DNA from: Adiantum capillus-veneris
Lineage: Eukaryota > Streptophyta > Polypodiopsida > Polypodiales > Pteridaceae
Assembly (NCBI GenBank): GCA_014529385.2
Contig: CM043942.1
Location: 27,367,969 to 27,431,968, forward strand
DNA length: 64,000 nucleotides
Reading direction: 5' to 3'
Shown: one piece after another, positions 53,520 through 64,000 of the stretch
Layout of the letters: every line of letters starts with the position of its first letter
Numbering within the stretch: position 1 is the stretch's first letter
Made by a program: the position numbers and the translations under genes
The notes under the pieces: generated by a model
The model's input: only the letters and a program-made list of their open reading frames with translations
What the model was told of the DNA's origin: nothing
Databases searched by the model: none

Positions 53520-54480
53520 ATGAAAGCAATAGCTATTCTCCTAGAGAATACAAGAGGGGAGGACATTGCAAATCTTACCCTGCATGGTGAAGGTCGCAAA
53601 AGCTCAAGAAGTTCAAAGAGGGAGGAAAGAGTATCTCTTTTCTCACCTATGATGGCACCTTTGGTCCTACCAACAAAGTATTGGCCTTCATCCAACAATT
53701 TGATGTGGCCTTTGGAGTTGAGGGCTTCACGGAGTCCTCGAAGCTACACCATGTAGCTATGCACATCCAGAAATCTGCTCGTCAATGTTGAGCTAGCCTT
53801 CATGGAAATGGTAAAGCCCCAACGACATGGAAAACTCTACAAGTTTCCATTATGAAGCGATTCTTTACAAGCGATGGAAAGGAAAAAGTGCTTACTGATG
53901 GCGGAGTTTGAAGCTTCTGTCTAATGAGTCTATCCACAAACACGTGGACAAGTTTTGGGATTTACATCTCAAGGCTACTGTCTTTCAAAAGATAGAATTC
54001 TCCAAGCAAAAGCAACAGTTTTGTATGGGATTATATAAAAAAAATGGCCGAGGACGTCAACTCCCAATGGCCTGTTTCTATCACCAAAGGAATCCACCAC
54101 ACCATGGTTGCTTCGCACATCAATTTCCAACAAGGGGCCAGAAGGAATGGAAAGCCCATGGAATGCAAAGACAAAAGTGATGCAAAGGGGAAAACCAATG
54201 CCCAAAATTCTTCCCAAGGCAATTCCAACAACAACAACAACAACAATCGGTCCAAGGAGAAGGGAGTTTACAAAGGTAAAAATAAACTCTTTGCTAAAGA
54301 GCTTGAAGCTTTTTGTAATTAGGACTATAAATGTTTGAAGTGTGGGGAGCAAGGAAATGTTTACCATTCTTGCCCCAAGAGAAATGCTTGCAATGAGACT
54401 CCTAGAGCTTCCAATATCAAAGCTCCTTTTATGCTCATTGCAAAGGATCACCTCTCTCCTATGCTTGGGGAAAGGTAAGG
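53520..54480 (+). pseudogene. gag: Gag of chromovirus copy 2, broken
   Basis: The capsid segment is visible around 53690-53800 (FDVAFGVEGFTESSKLHHVA, QKSARQC), followed by basic sequence with an Asn-encoded (CAA)n stretch near 54225-54250 and the knuckle CLKCGEQGNVYHSC at ~54335-54380. Frames change at least three times and stops occur at ~54320 and earlier. It corresponds to gag of copy 1. Confidence 0.75.
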
Positions 54481-55100
54481 GAGCATGATGCCTTCATCTT
54501 GTTTGAACCTGGCTCTACTCACAACTTCATATCAACAGAGTTGGGTTGGGCATTCAAGCTTTCGAGATGGGAGATACTGTAATTGCCGATACAGCTTTCA
54601 AGGGATAGCAAGCCTCCATTACTCCCTTGATTGGGAAGTTGAGGCTTCATGTCCAAAGCTACGTCGACAAAGAAGACTTTTTTATCTCTCCTCTCCAACA
54701 TGAGGATGTTATCCTAGGGGCACCATGGTTCAACTGCATGGCCGTCAAATTCTCCTGCTTTTGACAATTCAATAAAAAGCTCAGTTTTTGCGTACATGAT
54801 TGTTGTCAAAGAGTCCCTAAAAGGTTCTAATGTTTCATCAAATATAAATGGTACGAATCAAGAAGAACTAGACTTATCTAATTTTCTAAAAGGATTCCAA
54901 GATGTGTTCATTGATGATCTCCCTATGGACTTACCTCCTAAACAAGGGGATGATGACCATCGAATTGAGCTCCTACCAGGAAGCTCAACGCCTAACAAGC
55001 CTCCTTATCGAATTTCCCGAGATCAACAAGAGGAGATCATAAGGCAAGTACAAGAATTAGTAGACAAAGGGACGTGAGGCCTAGCTCCTCTCCCTTTTGT
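54480..55100 (+). pseudogene. pol: Protease and pre-RT segment of chromovirus copy 2
   Basis: Protease-like sequence reads AFILFEPGSTHNFIS (~54490-54535) with the catalytic Asp changed to Glu, then EDVILGAPWFNCMAVKF. The frame 54796-55077 gives the pre-RT segment LSNFLKGFQDVFIDDLPMDL and ELLPGSSTPNKPPYRIS, ending at a stop before RT. Confidence 0.75.
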
Positions 55101-55730
55101 TCTCCAGCCCTTTTAGTGCAAAAGAAAGATGATATATACCGCATGTGTGTGGACTATCGAGCACTAAACATTATCACTATCAAAAACAGATTTCTCATAC
55201 CGTGGGTAGAAGATCTGTTTAATAAGCTAGAAGGCTCTACCTACTTTAGTAGAATTGACCTTAAAAGTGGCTACCATCAAATAATGATAGTGAATGAAGA
55301 TATCCTAAAGACCGTGTTTTGTACAATGTTTGGTCTTTATGAATAACGAGACATGCCTTTTGGCTTGACTAATGCACCAACCACGTTCAATTGTTTAATG
55401 GAGAAAATCTTTAGACCGTACCGCAAATTCACTGGAGTATTCTTTGATGATATCATCATCTACTCGTCCTTGGAGGAACACACGCAACATCTCTAGGTGA
55501 TTTTTCAAGCATTGAGGGAGAACAAGATTTTTATCAATCAAAAGAAAAGCGATTTTTTTCTTCAAGAGATTCAATACCTAGGCCCTATCATCTCTCAAGA
55601 TGGTATCCGTATGGATCCATCGAAGTTGGAGGTAATAAAAGCATGGCCTAATCCAAGGAATCTACATGAGCTAATAAGCTTTATTGGTATGTGTGCATAC
55701 TATAGACACTTCATAGCAAAATTCTCTCAA
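55074..55730 (+). pseudogene. pol: Reverse transcriptase of chromovirus copy 2
   Basis: RT motifs: [51 protein letters not shown] and the catalytic [13 protein letters not shown] (~55432-55470), then YLGPIISQDGIRMDPSKLEV. A stop at ~55345 (GLYE-stop-RDMPF) and a TAG at ~55495 (HL-stop-VIFQ) break the frame. Catalytic aspartates are kept. Confidence 0.87.
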
Positions 55731-55739
55731 ATAGCAGGA

Positions 55740-56213
55740 CCATTACATGACTTAACAAAGAAGGACATTAAGTACTCATCGACTGCTAAGGAGAAAAATG
55801 CTTTTGACAAGCTCAAAGAGAAGCTTACCTCCCAACCAGTCCTTACGCTTCCGGATCTGTCAAATCCTTTTGAGGTCCAATGTGATGCTTCTGGTGCTTG
55901 CATTGGAGTAGTCTTGCTTCAAGAAGGGAACGCCATAACATATGATATCCAAAGGTTCAATGCCAATGAACAAGTCTTGGGTATATACAAAAAAGAGCTT
56001 TTAGTTGTTCTACATGTCCTAGACACAAGGAAGCACAATCTATTGGGGACTCCATTTATTTTGCGTACAGACCACCAAAGTCTCAAGTACTTCATGACAC
56101 AAACCAAGCTTTTTGACAAACAAATGAGGCGGGAAAATTTTCTTTCGCAATTTTATTTTCATATTGCTCACGTTGATGGTAAGCACAATCAAGTGGCCAA
56201 TGGACTTTCATGA
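55740..56213 (+). pseudogene. pol: RNase H of chromovirus copy 2
   Basis: Catalytic acids are present in FEVQCDASGACIGVVLLQEG, YKKELLVVLHVLD and RTDHQSLKYFMTQ, and the domain ends with VDGKHNQVANGLS. It is in one open frame with the RT thumb from 55497. Here the TDHQS motif is intact, unlike copy 1. Confidence 0.85.
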
Positions 56214-56228
56214 CAACCAAAAGTTAAT

Positions 56229-57310
56229 GTGATGTCTATAGCAACTCACAATGATCTATCTTCTTTGATAGATGAGTATGCTACTGACCCTGACTTTAAA
56301 GAAATAATGTCAGTCCTTGCATTGGTGAAGAAAGAAGAACCATTCACCTTGCAGGATGGTTATCTTCTCCATGGCAATAGGCTATGTATTACCCACAAAC
56401 GGATGGCCAAAGTGTGATAGGCTTTATCCGTTTGTGTGCATACTATGTGGTCATGTATGAATCCCATGCTCCTCCCTATGTGGGGCATAGAGGCATTCAA
56501 CCTACTCTTCGAGGAGTAGAGGCGTACTTCTATTGGACTACCATGAAAGTGGACATACAAGGGTATGTTTCAAAATGTGTGGTATTCCAAAAGACTAAGT
56601 ATGGTAGAGGGGATGAAACCTGGATTACTCCAGCCATTGAAAATCCTTAATTCATTATGGGAGAGTATATCCATGGATTTTATCTTTGGATTACCCAAGT
56701 CTATCCATGGGAATACGGGAATATGGACGATAGTCAATAGGTTTAGCAAGCAAGCACACTTTATTCCTATCAAAAAGACTATTAAGGCACATCAAATGGC
56801 AACTCTCTTCATATCTCAAATTTTCAAACACCATGGATTACCAACATCCAACGTGTCAGATAGAGATCCTAGAATGACAAGTAATTTTTGGAAAGGTCTC
56901 TTTGAAAATCTAGGTACAAGAGTGAATTTCTCTTCAGCCTATCACCCACAAACGGATGGCCAAAGTGAGATAGCCAATCTTATGATTCTTGATCTACTAA
57001 AGACTTATGTTATAGAAGTAGATCAATGCTCACAATGGGAGACGTACCTACCCCTTGTAGAGTATGCGTATAATAATACTATCCATACTTTTACAAGAAA
57101 AGCACCTTGTGAAATCATAGAGGGAAGACCTAAAAGTCCCTTGCTACTTAAAGTACATGGGAAGATCTTCGCTGTTGATGATTATAGCCGTGACCTACAA
57201 GAATCTTTTCAAAAGATTAAGGAGGCTATATCCATCTCTCAACAAAGGCAAAAAGCTACTGCTAATAACAAGCACAGAAGGGCCTTGACACTCAAAGAAA
57301 ATGATTGACT
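56229..57310 (+). pseudogene. pol: Integrase of chromovirus copy 2 with a templated insertion
   Basis: The zinc module (YESHAPPYVGHRGIQ ... CVVFQKTKYGRG) has lost one of its cysteines to Phe. The core holds the three catalytic acids: SMDFIFGLPK, NVSDRDPRMTSNF and TDGQSEIANL, all in the frame 56565-57308. Near 56391-56448 a foreign ~58-bp stretch replaces ~24 bp of normal sequence and introduces a stop; its parts resemble sequence from elsewhere in this same element. The frame ends at 57306 with a stop after LTLKEND. Confidence 0.83.
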
Positions 57311-57730
57311 CGATTGAGGCAAATGACGGGCAAAAATCCTATGGGCCATCAAAACTATTATGCCAAACTAGAAAAAAGATACTATGGTCCTTTCAAATCT
57401 TGAAGCCAATCAATGAGATGGATTATAAACTCAAGTTGCCCAACCATTGGCTCATACACAATGCTTTTTATGTGAGCCTCCTTAAGCCCTACAAAGGAGA
57501 GCCACCAAGTGAACCAATTTTTGAAGACCCTTCCTAAATTGAAGACCAAGAAGAGGTGCTACAACCTGAAGCTATCCTTCGGCATGAAGACAAGGTACTA
57601 CGAGATGGTAAGATTATCAGACGCTATCCTATTAAGTTTAAAAATTATCCTTTTGAAGATGCTAAATGGATGCAAGGAATACAACTTAAGGATAGTATGA
57701 ACCTTGTCAATGCTTAAAATAATGCTACAT
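57311..57730 (+). pseudogene. pol: Integrase C-terminus and chromodomain of chromovirus copy 2
   Basis: Pieces WSFQILKPINEMDYKLKLPN, HWLIHNAFYVSLLKPYKGEP and, in another frame, RYPIKFKNYPFEDAKWMQGI then QLKDSMNLVNA match the tail of copy 1. Several frames are needed to read it. Confidence 0.78.
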
Positions 57731-58079
57731 TAGAGTAAGCAAATGTACATGTTTCTTTTAAATGACCAATATTTTTGTCTTATAACACTAATTCTCTTTT
57801 TACGGTGAAAAAATTTAAGTAGTATGCATGCTTAGAATCATGTTTGTGATGACGACGTCTCTCAAACACCAAGTAGAATTTGTCACTCCACTTCGGAGAA
57901 TGAAATGGATTAAAGAGCAGACATGTTTGTGGCATCTACGTCTGCCAACCCAAATGGATTGATCATCCATCTTGGAATTATGTTGTAGGGTAGAAAGGGA
58001 TCCTCTACTCGATAAGAAACATTGACTAATGACTAAGGTTTTATCTCTTCTACCTCATAGTCAAGGACTACTATGATTT

Positions 58080-58092
58080 CAAGAGAGAGGAA
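58080..58092 (+). other. Polypurine tract of chromovirus copy 2
   Basis: CAAGAGAGAGGAA directly before the LTR start TGTCATAGG, same as in copy 1. Confidence 0.75.
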
Positions 58093-58927
58093 TGTCATAG
58101 GATCTAATATCTAACCAGCCCAAACGATTTTGTCATATTAAACTGATCATTTAATGTGGGAGAATAAACAAGAACAAGGGTTAGAATATAGACATGTGCT
58201 TACGGGTCTATCTCAACACGGGGCCAATGGTTAAGGGGTCCAAATGAGAGATGGTCTGTCAAAGAACAAGGCTAGCTAATGGATCTTAAAGACCTTAGGG
58301 TTAGCTTCATTAAAGACTTTCAAAGGTTAGTGTTAAAAGTTCTTTGACCTTAGGCAAGCTAGGGCTATGCTTGAGGTGGGAACCCGGCCCAAGCTTGAGG
58401 TGCTTGTCGTGCTTGCTGACTAAGGTGCTTGAGGTGCTTGTTGTTCTTGCTGACTTAGGTGATTGAGGTGCTTAATGACTAAGGTGCTAAGGTGCTCCAT
58501 GACTTAGGTGCTTGAGGGGTTAAGGTGTTCAAAAAGTCAAAGCACATCCCTACACAAGGGGGGCGAGCCCTCATTGTAGGAGCTAGAGAGAGAACACACA
58601 CACCCTCACACAAGGAAAGCTTGGTAAAAAGAAAACAACTAGGACACTTGTCAAGTTCCCCTTCATGTTGCCCTCATGGTGTGCCTTAAGCCTATTGATT
58701 GGCCTCCCAAGGGGTCCAATGATAATTTAGCTAATTTAATTAATTGTGTTTGCATTTATCAAGTCCTCTCTCTCAAAGGGGAAGGGGGACACTGTCCCAA
58801 GCCTAGCATGCTTGCTTGATATGCCTAAGCATGTAATTGCCATGCTTGAGGAGGTCCAATCAGGTGTAGGCTAGTGCTAGAAGAGGGGTTCGACCAAAGC
58901 AAGGAGGGGGCTAGCTTGGGGGGTATA

Positions 58928-58958
<31 letters not shown>

Positions 58959-59651
58959 ACACACACATTGTGTGAGTTGCAAAGTGCAAGAGCTCCATCT
59001 CCTTCTCCAAACTTGTAGAGAAGTTGAGAGCCTACACCAACACTCTTGGCCATGGAATGCAAATCCAACCAAGAGCCATGCTCCAATTCTTAAGCTTGCC
59101 ATCTTCTCCATCTTTATTACTATGCTATTATGTATGTTAAGCAAGAAGAGTGATGATAAGTGAGGAACTGTTTCTTTCTCCTATGAATTTTTCTTCTTCC
59201 TCTTCCCTACCCTCATTCCCCGCTAGCTTTCTCCACCTTTGAAGGTGTTTGAGGCCTTGGGACTGAGACCGGGGATGGTTAATGCTTTCTACAAAGTCTA
59301 TGTTATGCTCGTGATGCATGGAGATATCAATCTTCATTGCATCACCTAGGTCACAAGGAACACAAGGATTGTATTGTACCAAGTCTCTCTTGATGGGAGA
59401 ATCTGTAATACAAAAGCCTATTGGAGGGGAGACCGGCTCCACATAAATTTGGTCCTCAACTATTGTCAAGTTCTCTAAACTCTCTCTCTCTTGCAAAAGT
59501 AATGTTCATGCCAAGTTAATTAAGTACTATGGTTATGTTGCTACCACTAATTAAGTTTGTCCTCTATGTTCTCAAAGTAGTTTCACAAAAATGCTCACTC
59601 TAATTCTCTTAATTCCGCTATTCTTAAAGTTCATAGGCCATTTCCATTACA
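58093..59651 (+). repeat. 3' LTR of chromovirus copy 2
   Basis: Begins TGTCATAGGATCTAATATC and ends CCATTTCCATTACA, about 1.56 kb. Shared phrases with the LTRs at 17.7 and 24.9 kb (reverse complement) include GGTCCTCAACTATTGTCAA and CCTATTGGAGGGGAGACCGG, but overall divergence is high. It contains a short repeated GACTAAGGTGCTTGAGGTGC block (58420-58520) and a C17-(AC)n tract at 58928-58970. Confidence 0.8.
58928..58970. repeat. Poly-C and (AC)n simple repeat in LTR
   Basis: GGGGGGTATACC is followed by a C run and about 13 AC units; the G6-TATA-C run is a small inverted repeat. Confidence 0.9.
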
Positions 59652-60190
59652 TTAAAAGTTTTTGAAATTGTAGAATTGTCATCGCCGACCTCTTTGTAGC
59701 TTCGTGTGATCACACCTCTTTTACTTCAACTTACTTGCATTAACTTTTACTTGATGGGCTACACTTGTTAAGTAAAGTCCTTAGTTGTGAAGCATGTGGC
59801 ATGTAAAGATTTTTTTTTGAAAATATCACAATGATGAGTGGATTATATTAGCAAAACCAATAAATTACAAATTCTAGTCATGCTTGTGTCAACCCATGAC
59901 TTCTCCTAGCTATCACACATACATGGGTTGATAGGGGAGCCACCCCATGACATTGATGAGGGGACTAGAGAGACTCTAAGCTGACCATTCCTTGATTTGA
60001 AGAGGACTCATTAACTAACTAGTCATTGTGGCATCAATCGTCCTATTTTATTTTTCAAAGTTCATTCGTTTCCTAATGGCGACATTTTGCTTTCTTGCTT
60101 TCTTGCATAGTTTCTCGAAGGTCTAATAGTTTTTAGCCTTTGACACATGTTTGAAGTAGTAGTATCTAACAGTTTGTGTTTTATAAGTAA
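59652..60190. other. No recognisable gene
   Basis: Spacer after the chromovirus LTR. No frame or repeat of note. Confidence 0.45.
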
Positions 60191-60199
60191 ACACTTAAC

Positions 60200-60430
60200 T
60201 TGTGGATACCTTCCCACCCAGGAATAGATTGTTCCTAAAGAACCCTACCTTCCAAGACTTTTGAACCTATTTACATACCTTCCCTGCCAGGCGGCAGATA
60301 GCTAGACACTCTTTGAACAAGTGAGGGAGGTTCTCCCTAGCCATTCTGCATTGCAAGCACCTATCTAGACCAATACCTATGGCTAGGATCTTCACACCAA
60401 AGTGTTGTTCTCACAAGGTTGTTGATAGAA
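60200..60430 (-). pseudogene. LINE ORF2 zinc-binding tail, fragment
   Basis: Minus-strand translation gives HFGVKILAIGIGLDRCLQCR followed by MARENLPHLFKECLAICRLA (60362-60300). The C-x2-C ... H-L-F-x-x-C layout is the zinc-binding domain found after the RT of plant LINEs (zf-RVT). The RT itself is not visible and stops are frequent, so this is a small old remnant. Confidence 0.45.
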
Positions 60431-61162
60431 TTCATCGTTACCCTCACCCAAAAGAATGAGAAGTAGGAAACGTTTACCAAAAGCCCCAAACAAAGAATGG
60501 CACATGGACCTTCTTAAGTACTTGATTCAAAGTTTGCTACAATGAGAAACACAAAAGTAAGCATTGAGATTCATTCTTTTTAACCATTGTGTTCTTGATT
60601 ATAGAAATAGAAACCAATGAAAAGAAATCCAATCAATTTAGAAGGCCAAGTTAAAAGAAGAAAAACAACACAAAAGCAGTGGTGATGGTAGATATGATAG
60701 AAAAAGAGAATGCCACTTATTGACACGACGATAGAAGTCACAGAAGAGATGATGATGGAGATTTTAGTAGACATGATCGACCGGATGATGGAAAATCGTG
60801 ATTGCAAAAGCATTTAGCTTCTATCAGAGTACAAATCAAAGCTATACTTGGGCTGGCTAGCTTCATAAAAGAAGAAAATGGATAAGCCATCACACCAAAC
60901 AAATTTGACAATAATTTTTATGGTCCTTTGTCTTTTTCTTTAGAAAAAGTTAACACTCAGTCTATCAATAATATTCTTGTACATCTTGAAAACCATACGA
61001 CAAGGCCAATTATGCAAGACTAGTTCCTTCTATGTTGTTTTTTCATGATGCTAAAGTAGTTCTTTAAAGTTGCTTAGGTTACAAAATATTATATATGTCG
61101 TTTTTTTAAAAGTGGAATCTCCTTGAGATTTCCACCTCTTTTTGAACAAAAAGTACTTTTGT

Positions 61163-61207
<45 letters not shown>

Positions 61208-62150
61208 GCATGGGGCCCCTTCTCTCACTTCTCTGCCACAATCTCAGGTGTTTCCCACCGACAATCTTTCTCTTTTTTTTCATCTCTCTCGCTACTGCTG
61301 CAACGAAAATCTTACCTAATTGAGGCTTCAATTTGCTAACAAGGATGACAATCTTTACGACTATTGTAACAATGGAGCACAAACCTTGTAGGTGTATACA
61401 AGGTGAGGTGAGGTGGGGGAAGAGCGGGCGCAGGCGAGATGAGGTGGAGAGGGCGCTGTAGATAGAGAGGAAAGAGGAAGATGAGGAGAGGGGGGATCCC
61501 ATGCCCTCAAGGGGAGACAAGGGAACAAAAAGGAATCTTTTAACTATTGTTTTGTTGAAAAGTAGTGCCAATATGATAGTAAACACAAATGGAGCATGTT
61601 AGGGCAATAATATGTTTGAAGCATGGATTGGTTAAACCATAGATCTCTCTCTCTCTCTCTCTCTTTTGCTGGGGTGTTTTTTGACCTAGTAGACAATAAC
61701 TCACTATTTTGGTCACAACTTCTTCATTTGAACTTCAATTTGGGTGATCTATAGCCTCAATCAAAGAGCACAATGCCTTCTATGTATTGATGTAAAACAA
61801 AAAGTTTGTAAGCAATGGAAGGTTTTTATGCAGCAATATTGTTGAAGCAAATTGGTTGGAAAAATTTGATTATCATCTCTTGCTTTGCATGTAATGTCCT
61901 CCAGCACACTCACAAGGGTTCTTCTTCTTCAACAAGGTCCACAACCATTTTAAAAAAATGATCCAAAATATTATAAGTATAGACTTAACAACACAACCAC
62001 TCCACCAATGACATCAAAAACCATGATTATGGCATACTTGGTATCATTACGGGAGTCTCTGGCTAGGGATTCTTGTTGTTGAGAATGAGAATCTCAAGAA
62101 GACACTTGAGATGCAAACAATAAGTTTTGATGCAACTTGAAGAGAAGTCA
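60431..62150. other. Spacer with microsatellites
   Basis: No credible gene. (CT)n at 61165-61202 and 61645-61664. The hydrophobic minus-strand frame at 60813-60580 is composition-driven. Confidence 0.45.
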
Positions 62151-62159
62151 AAGAATGTA

Positions 62160-62790
62160 AACGCTATCTTGTGAACTTGAATGCTATGAAGGAGTGCATG
62201 AGCAAACTAGAGAATGACCATGTATTGAGAGAGGAGAAATTTGATACCATGAGTTGTGATGTATGTGAGATGAAAAATGTATGCACAACACGTCTTGGCC
62301 TGATATATGTGATAGCAATGTGGTTTTCAATTCCTCTCATGCAAGTTATGGCCCAACCAAGGAATATTGAGAATGTGAAGTAGAGAAGTTGAAGGAACAA
62401 GAACAACATTCCAAGAACAATGTTATTCATGGAATTCCCAAGATAATTCAAGACACCATTTTTATTGAATTTTTTTTCAACACCCACCTTGGCATATCAC
62501 GAGTTATGGTCTATGGGGCAATAGAGTTGGTAGGCAAGGATCTCCTCGCTCAAGAGAGTGGCCAATTGTATGCACCATGCTGGTGGATTAAGCAAAAGAT
62601 TATTCTCGATAAAAGTTGGATTTATTTCAAAGATACAAAATTTTGTGTATGTGAAGATCACACTATTATGCAATAAATTGTGCATTGCAAGCCATACGAG
62701 AATAGGAATAAGGAAAAAAGGACATGTTTCATGAAGAAAACAAGGCAAGTCCCTTGAGCAAATAGGGAGACGTGACCTATGAGGCCAAGT
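62160..62790 (+). pseudogene. LINE ORF1-like protein, fragment
   Basis: Two frames. 62171-62383 has heptad-like sequence (MKECMSKLENDHVLREEKFD). The frame from 62389 reads EQHSKNNVIHGIPKIIQDTI, FFFNTHLGISRVMVYGAIEL and IYFKDTKFCVCEDHTIMQ. A coiled coil followed by N-N-[VL]-x-[IF]-x-G-[IV]-P and a C-terminal K-x-T-x-[FI]-x-[VI]-x-x-D segment is the L1-type ORF1 pattern (nucleic-acid chaperone). Stops and frame changes mark it as dead. Confidence 0.5.
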
Positions 62791-62799
62791 TACAATTGA

Positions 62800-63480
62800 A
62801 AATATGCTTCTAAAATTGCAATGGATACCCAAGGAATGAGAACATTGGCATAGATGAACTAACTAGCAAAGATGATGTTGTACTTCTTGTTGAAACCTAG
62901 GAGCATGATACTCAAAGTATTAATCGGCTCAAGGAATACAATTTACATTCATTGATGTGGTCTGACAATCTCAAGCAATGAAGAGGGCAAGGAGGGATAG
63001 CATACATGATTAAGAAAGGACTGAAAGATTTTGTATCAATTGTAAAAGATGACAAACATAACCATTTGTACGGCTGAGGATCACGATACTAAAATGACCA
63101 CCCATTTTTGCAGTAGGTTACATTCCTTATCATGATTTGCCCGTTTATTCTTTCATGGATAGAGATCATCTATTTGTTTATTTGGAGGATTACATTGCTT
63201 ATTTTAAAGGCAATGGTGATGTTATTGTCTTTGGGGATATGAATCTCAACACAAAAACATTACAACATGATAGTACACAACAATCTGATATGCCATACAT
63301 TTTAACTTGTATGATTTTACTTCAATGGATGAGAAAGAGCCGGATCACTATGGAGAGCTACTTTTGCACATGTGCAATAGTACAGGTATGCTCATTGCCA
63401 ATGGTATATCTTTAGGGAGTGGAACCAATGGATTTACGTTGGAGAGGAGGCATGGGGAACACACCCATCACACAAAAAAC
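62800..63480 (+). pseudogene. EEP-type endonuclease fragment of a LINE-like element
   Basis: Pieces in successive frames: KICF-stop-NCNGYPRNENIGIDEL, SKDDVVLLVET-stop-EHDTQ (frame 3), GGIAYMIKKGLKDFVSIVKD, then frame 2 LPVYSFMDRDHLFVYLEDYI and GNGDVIVFGDMNLNTKTLQH (~63205-63265). G-D-x-N is the core of exonuclease-endonuclease-phosphatase domains that nick target DNA for LINE retrotransposition. The ORF1-like piece just upstream supports the LINE reading. No RT follows before the window ends. Confidence 0.5.
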
Positions 63481-63484
63481 TTTC

Positions 63485-64000
63485 CCTATATAGCTCAGGG
63501 TATTCACAACACCCCTGTCCTCTAGAAAAACATCTCCAAAAAACACTTTACTGCTAGCAGACCATCGCGTGCATACCTCGCAACTCGACACATTCTCTAC
63601 ACGATCATAACTCACACACACTCGTAGAATACGTACCAATGGTCACTGCCCTTTGCACACAACAAAACACACACTCGGTCCTTCTTTGCACACACATTGT
63701 GGGGGGCGGGGGGGGGGGGGTTAACGCTACCAACACACACCCAAACCCACTCGCAACAGAGCAAAGAAGAGGGGAGAAGGGAAACCCGGCACGACACGAT
63801 TGCACGCTTTAAAATGGGGAGACTTTATCTATTCAACAAATAAAAACGAATACAACCATGGCCGTAGGCCAAAGCATAGAAAAACACATGTTGGGACGTG
63901 CTCTTTCCAGCTCCCCGCACCAAGCTTTCCATGATCGCTTTCTCCACACGGAGCGCTGTCTCTCTCTCTCTCTCATCGCTCGACGTGCACGAGCAAAAAC
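63485..64000. other. No recognisable gene; G-run and (CT)n
   Basis: A G-rich run at about 63701-63720 and (CT)n at 63958-63974. CACACTC-type low complexity elsewhere. Nothing else supported. Confidence 0.4.

Larger units (their letters stand above)
53514..59651 (+). mobile_element. Chromovirus copy 2, 5' truncated, same family as the minus-strand copy
   Basis: Gag, protease, RT, RNase H, integrase and chromodomain-like tail follow in order and match the element at 17.7-26.5 kb motif for motif (for example MDPSKLEVIKAWPNPRNLHE against MDPSKLEVIKGWPKPRNLHE). A polypurine tract and LTR end it. The first part of gag, the primer site and 5' LTR are missing: the copia LTR joins directly to mid-gag. 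It lies inverted relative to the other copy, about 27 kb apart. Confidence 0.88.

Noticed and set aside
58825-59163. Several small frames with Val-Cys and poly-Gly
   Set aside because: They lie in the chromovirus LTR and come from the poly-C/(AC)n tract.
60580-60813. Hydrophobic 77-residue minus-strand frame as a membrane protein
   Set aside because: Ile/Ser/Phe content follows from AT-rich sequence; no start context, neighbour or conserved motif supports it.
1-64000. tRNA, rRNA, riboswitch, operon or prokaryotic regulatory features
   Set aside because: No cloverleaf, rRNA-like block, Shine-Dalgarno-led gene series or terminator hairpin with U-run was seen; the window is eukaryotic.

Overview
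This window looks like nuclear DNA of a land plant with a large, repeat-rich genome. A fern or other non-seed plant is my guess, but the sequence does not prove it. Evidence for a plant is the presence of Tat-like and chromodomain Ty3/gypsy elements and Ty1/copia elements primed by initiator-Met tRNA, long (CT/GA)n and (AC)n tracts, spliceosomal intron borders, and no operon structure. I found no rRNA, tRNA, CRISPR array or bacterial operon. Almost every long reading frame belongs to a transposable element, and most are broken by stops or frameshifts.

Layout. (1) 1-12006, + strand: 3' part of a Tat-like Ty3/gypsy element with RT-RNaseH, an integrase fused to a downstream retropepsin-like domain, a 2.8 kb spacer holding five copies of a perfect palindrome, an extra coiled-coil ORF, and a 3' LTR. 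(2) 13273-16408, - strand: decayed gag with several CCHC knuckles. (3) 17667-26505, - strand: chromovirus with both ~1.6 kb LTRs, decayed coding region, inserted in simple-sequence DNA. (4) 28471-30160, - strand: truncated DNA-transposon-like ORFs. (5) 30290-36480: tandem repeat family with a palindromic core, split by a young Ty1/copia element (30615-35528, identical 5-bp target duplication, LTRs differing at 4 of 191 positions) that has lost half its integrase. (6) 37330-44605: a decayed multi-exon gene whose first intron carries about 27 palindrome-centred repeats and whose exons resemble a ParB-like domain followed by a beta-class amino-methyltransferase domain and an acidic tail. (7) 44625-45951: a non-autonomous piggyBac-like element with TTAA target duplication. 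(8) 46140-50990: more palindromic repeats and two FCP1/NIF phosphatase-like pseudogenes. (9) 51492-53513, +: 5'-truncated copia remnant with a 229-bp LTR. (10) 53514-59651, +: second copy of the same chromovirus family, opposite in orientation to the first, 5' truncated. (11) 60200-63480: LINE remnants (an antisense ORF2 zinc-ribbon piece; a sense ORF1-like plus EEP endonuclease piece).

The elements are not a cooperating pathway; they are layered insertions. The part most worth following is 37-51 kb: the ParB-like/methyltransferase-like gene, the palindromic array in and around it, and the piggyBac-like element 20 bp past its stop codon. Everything here was read by eye; family names rest on motifs, not on database searches.
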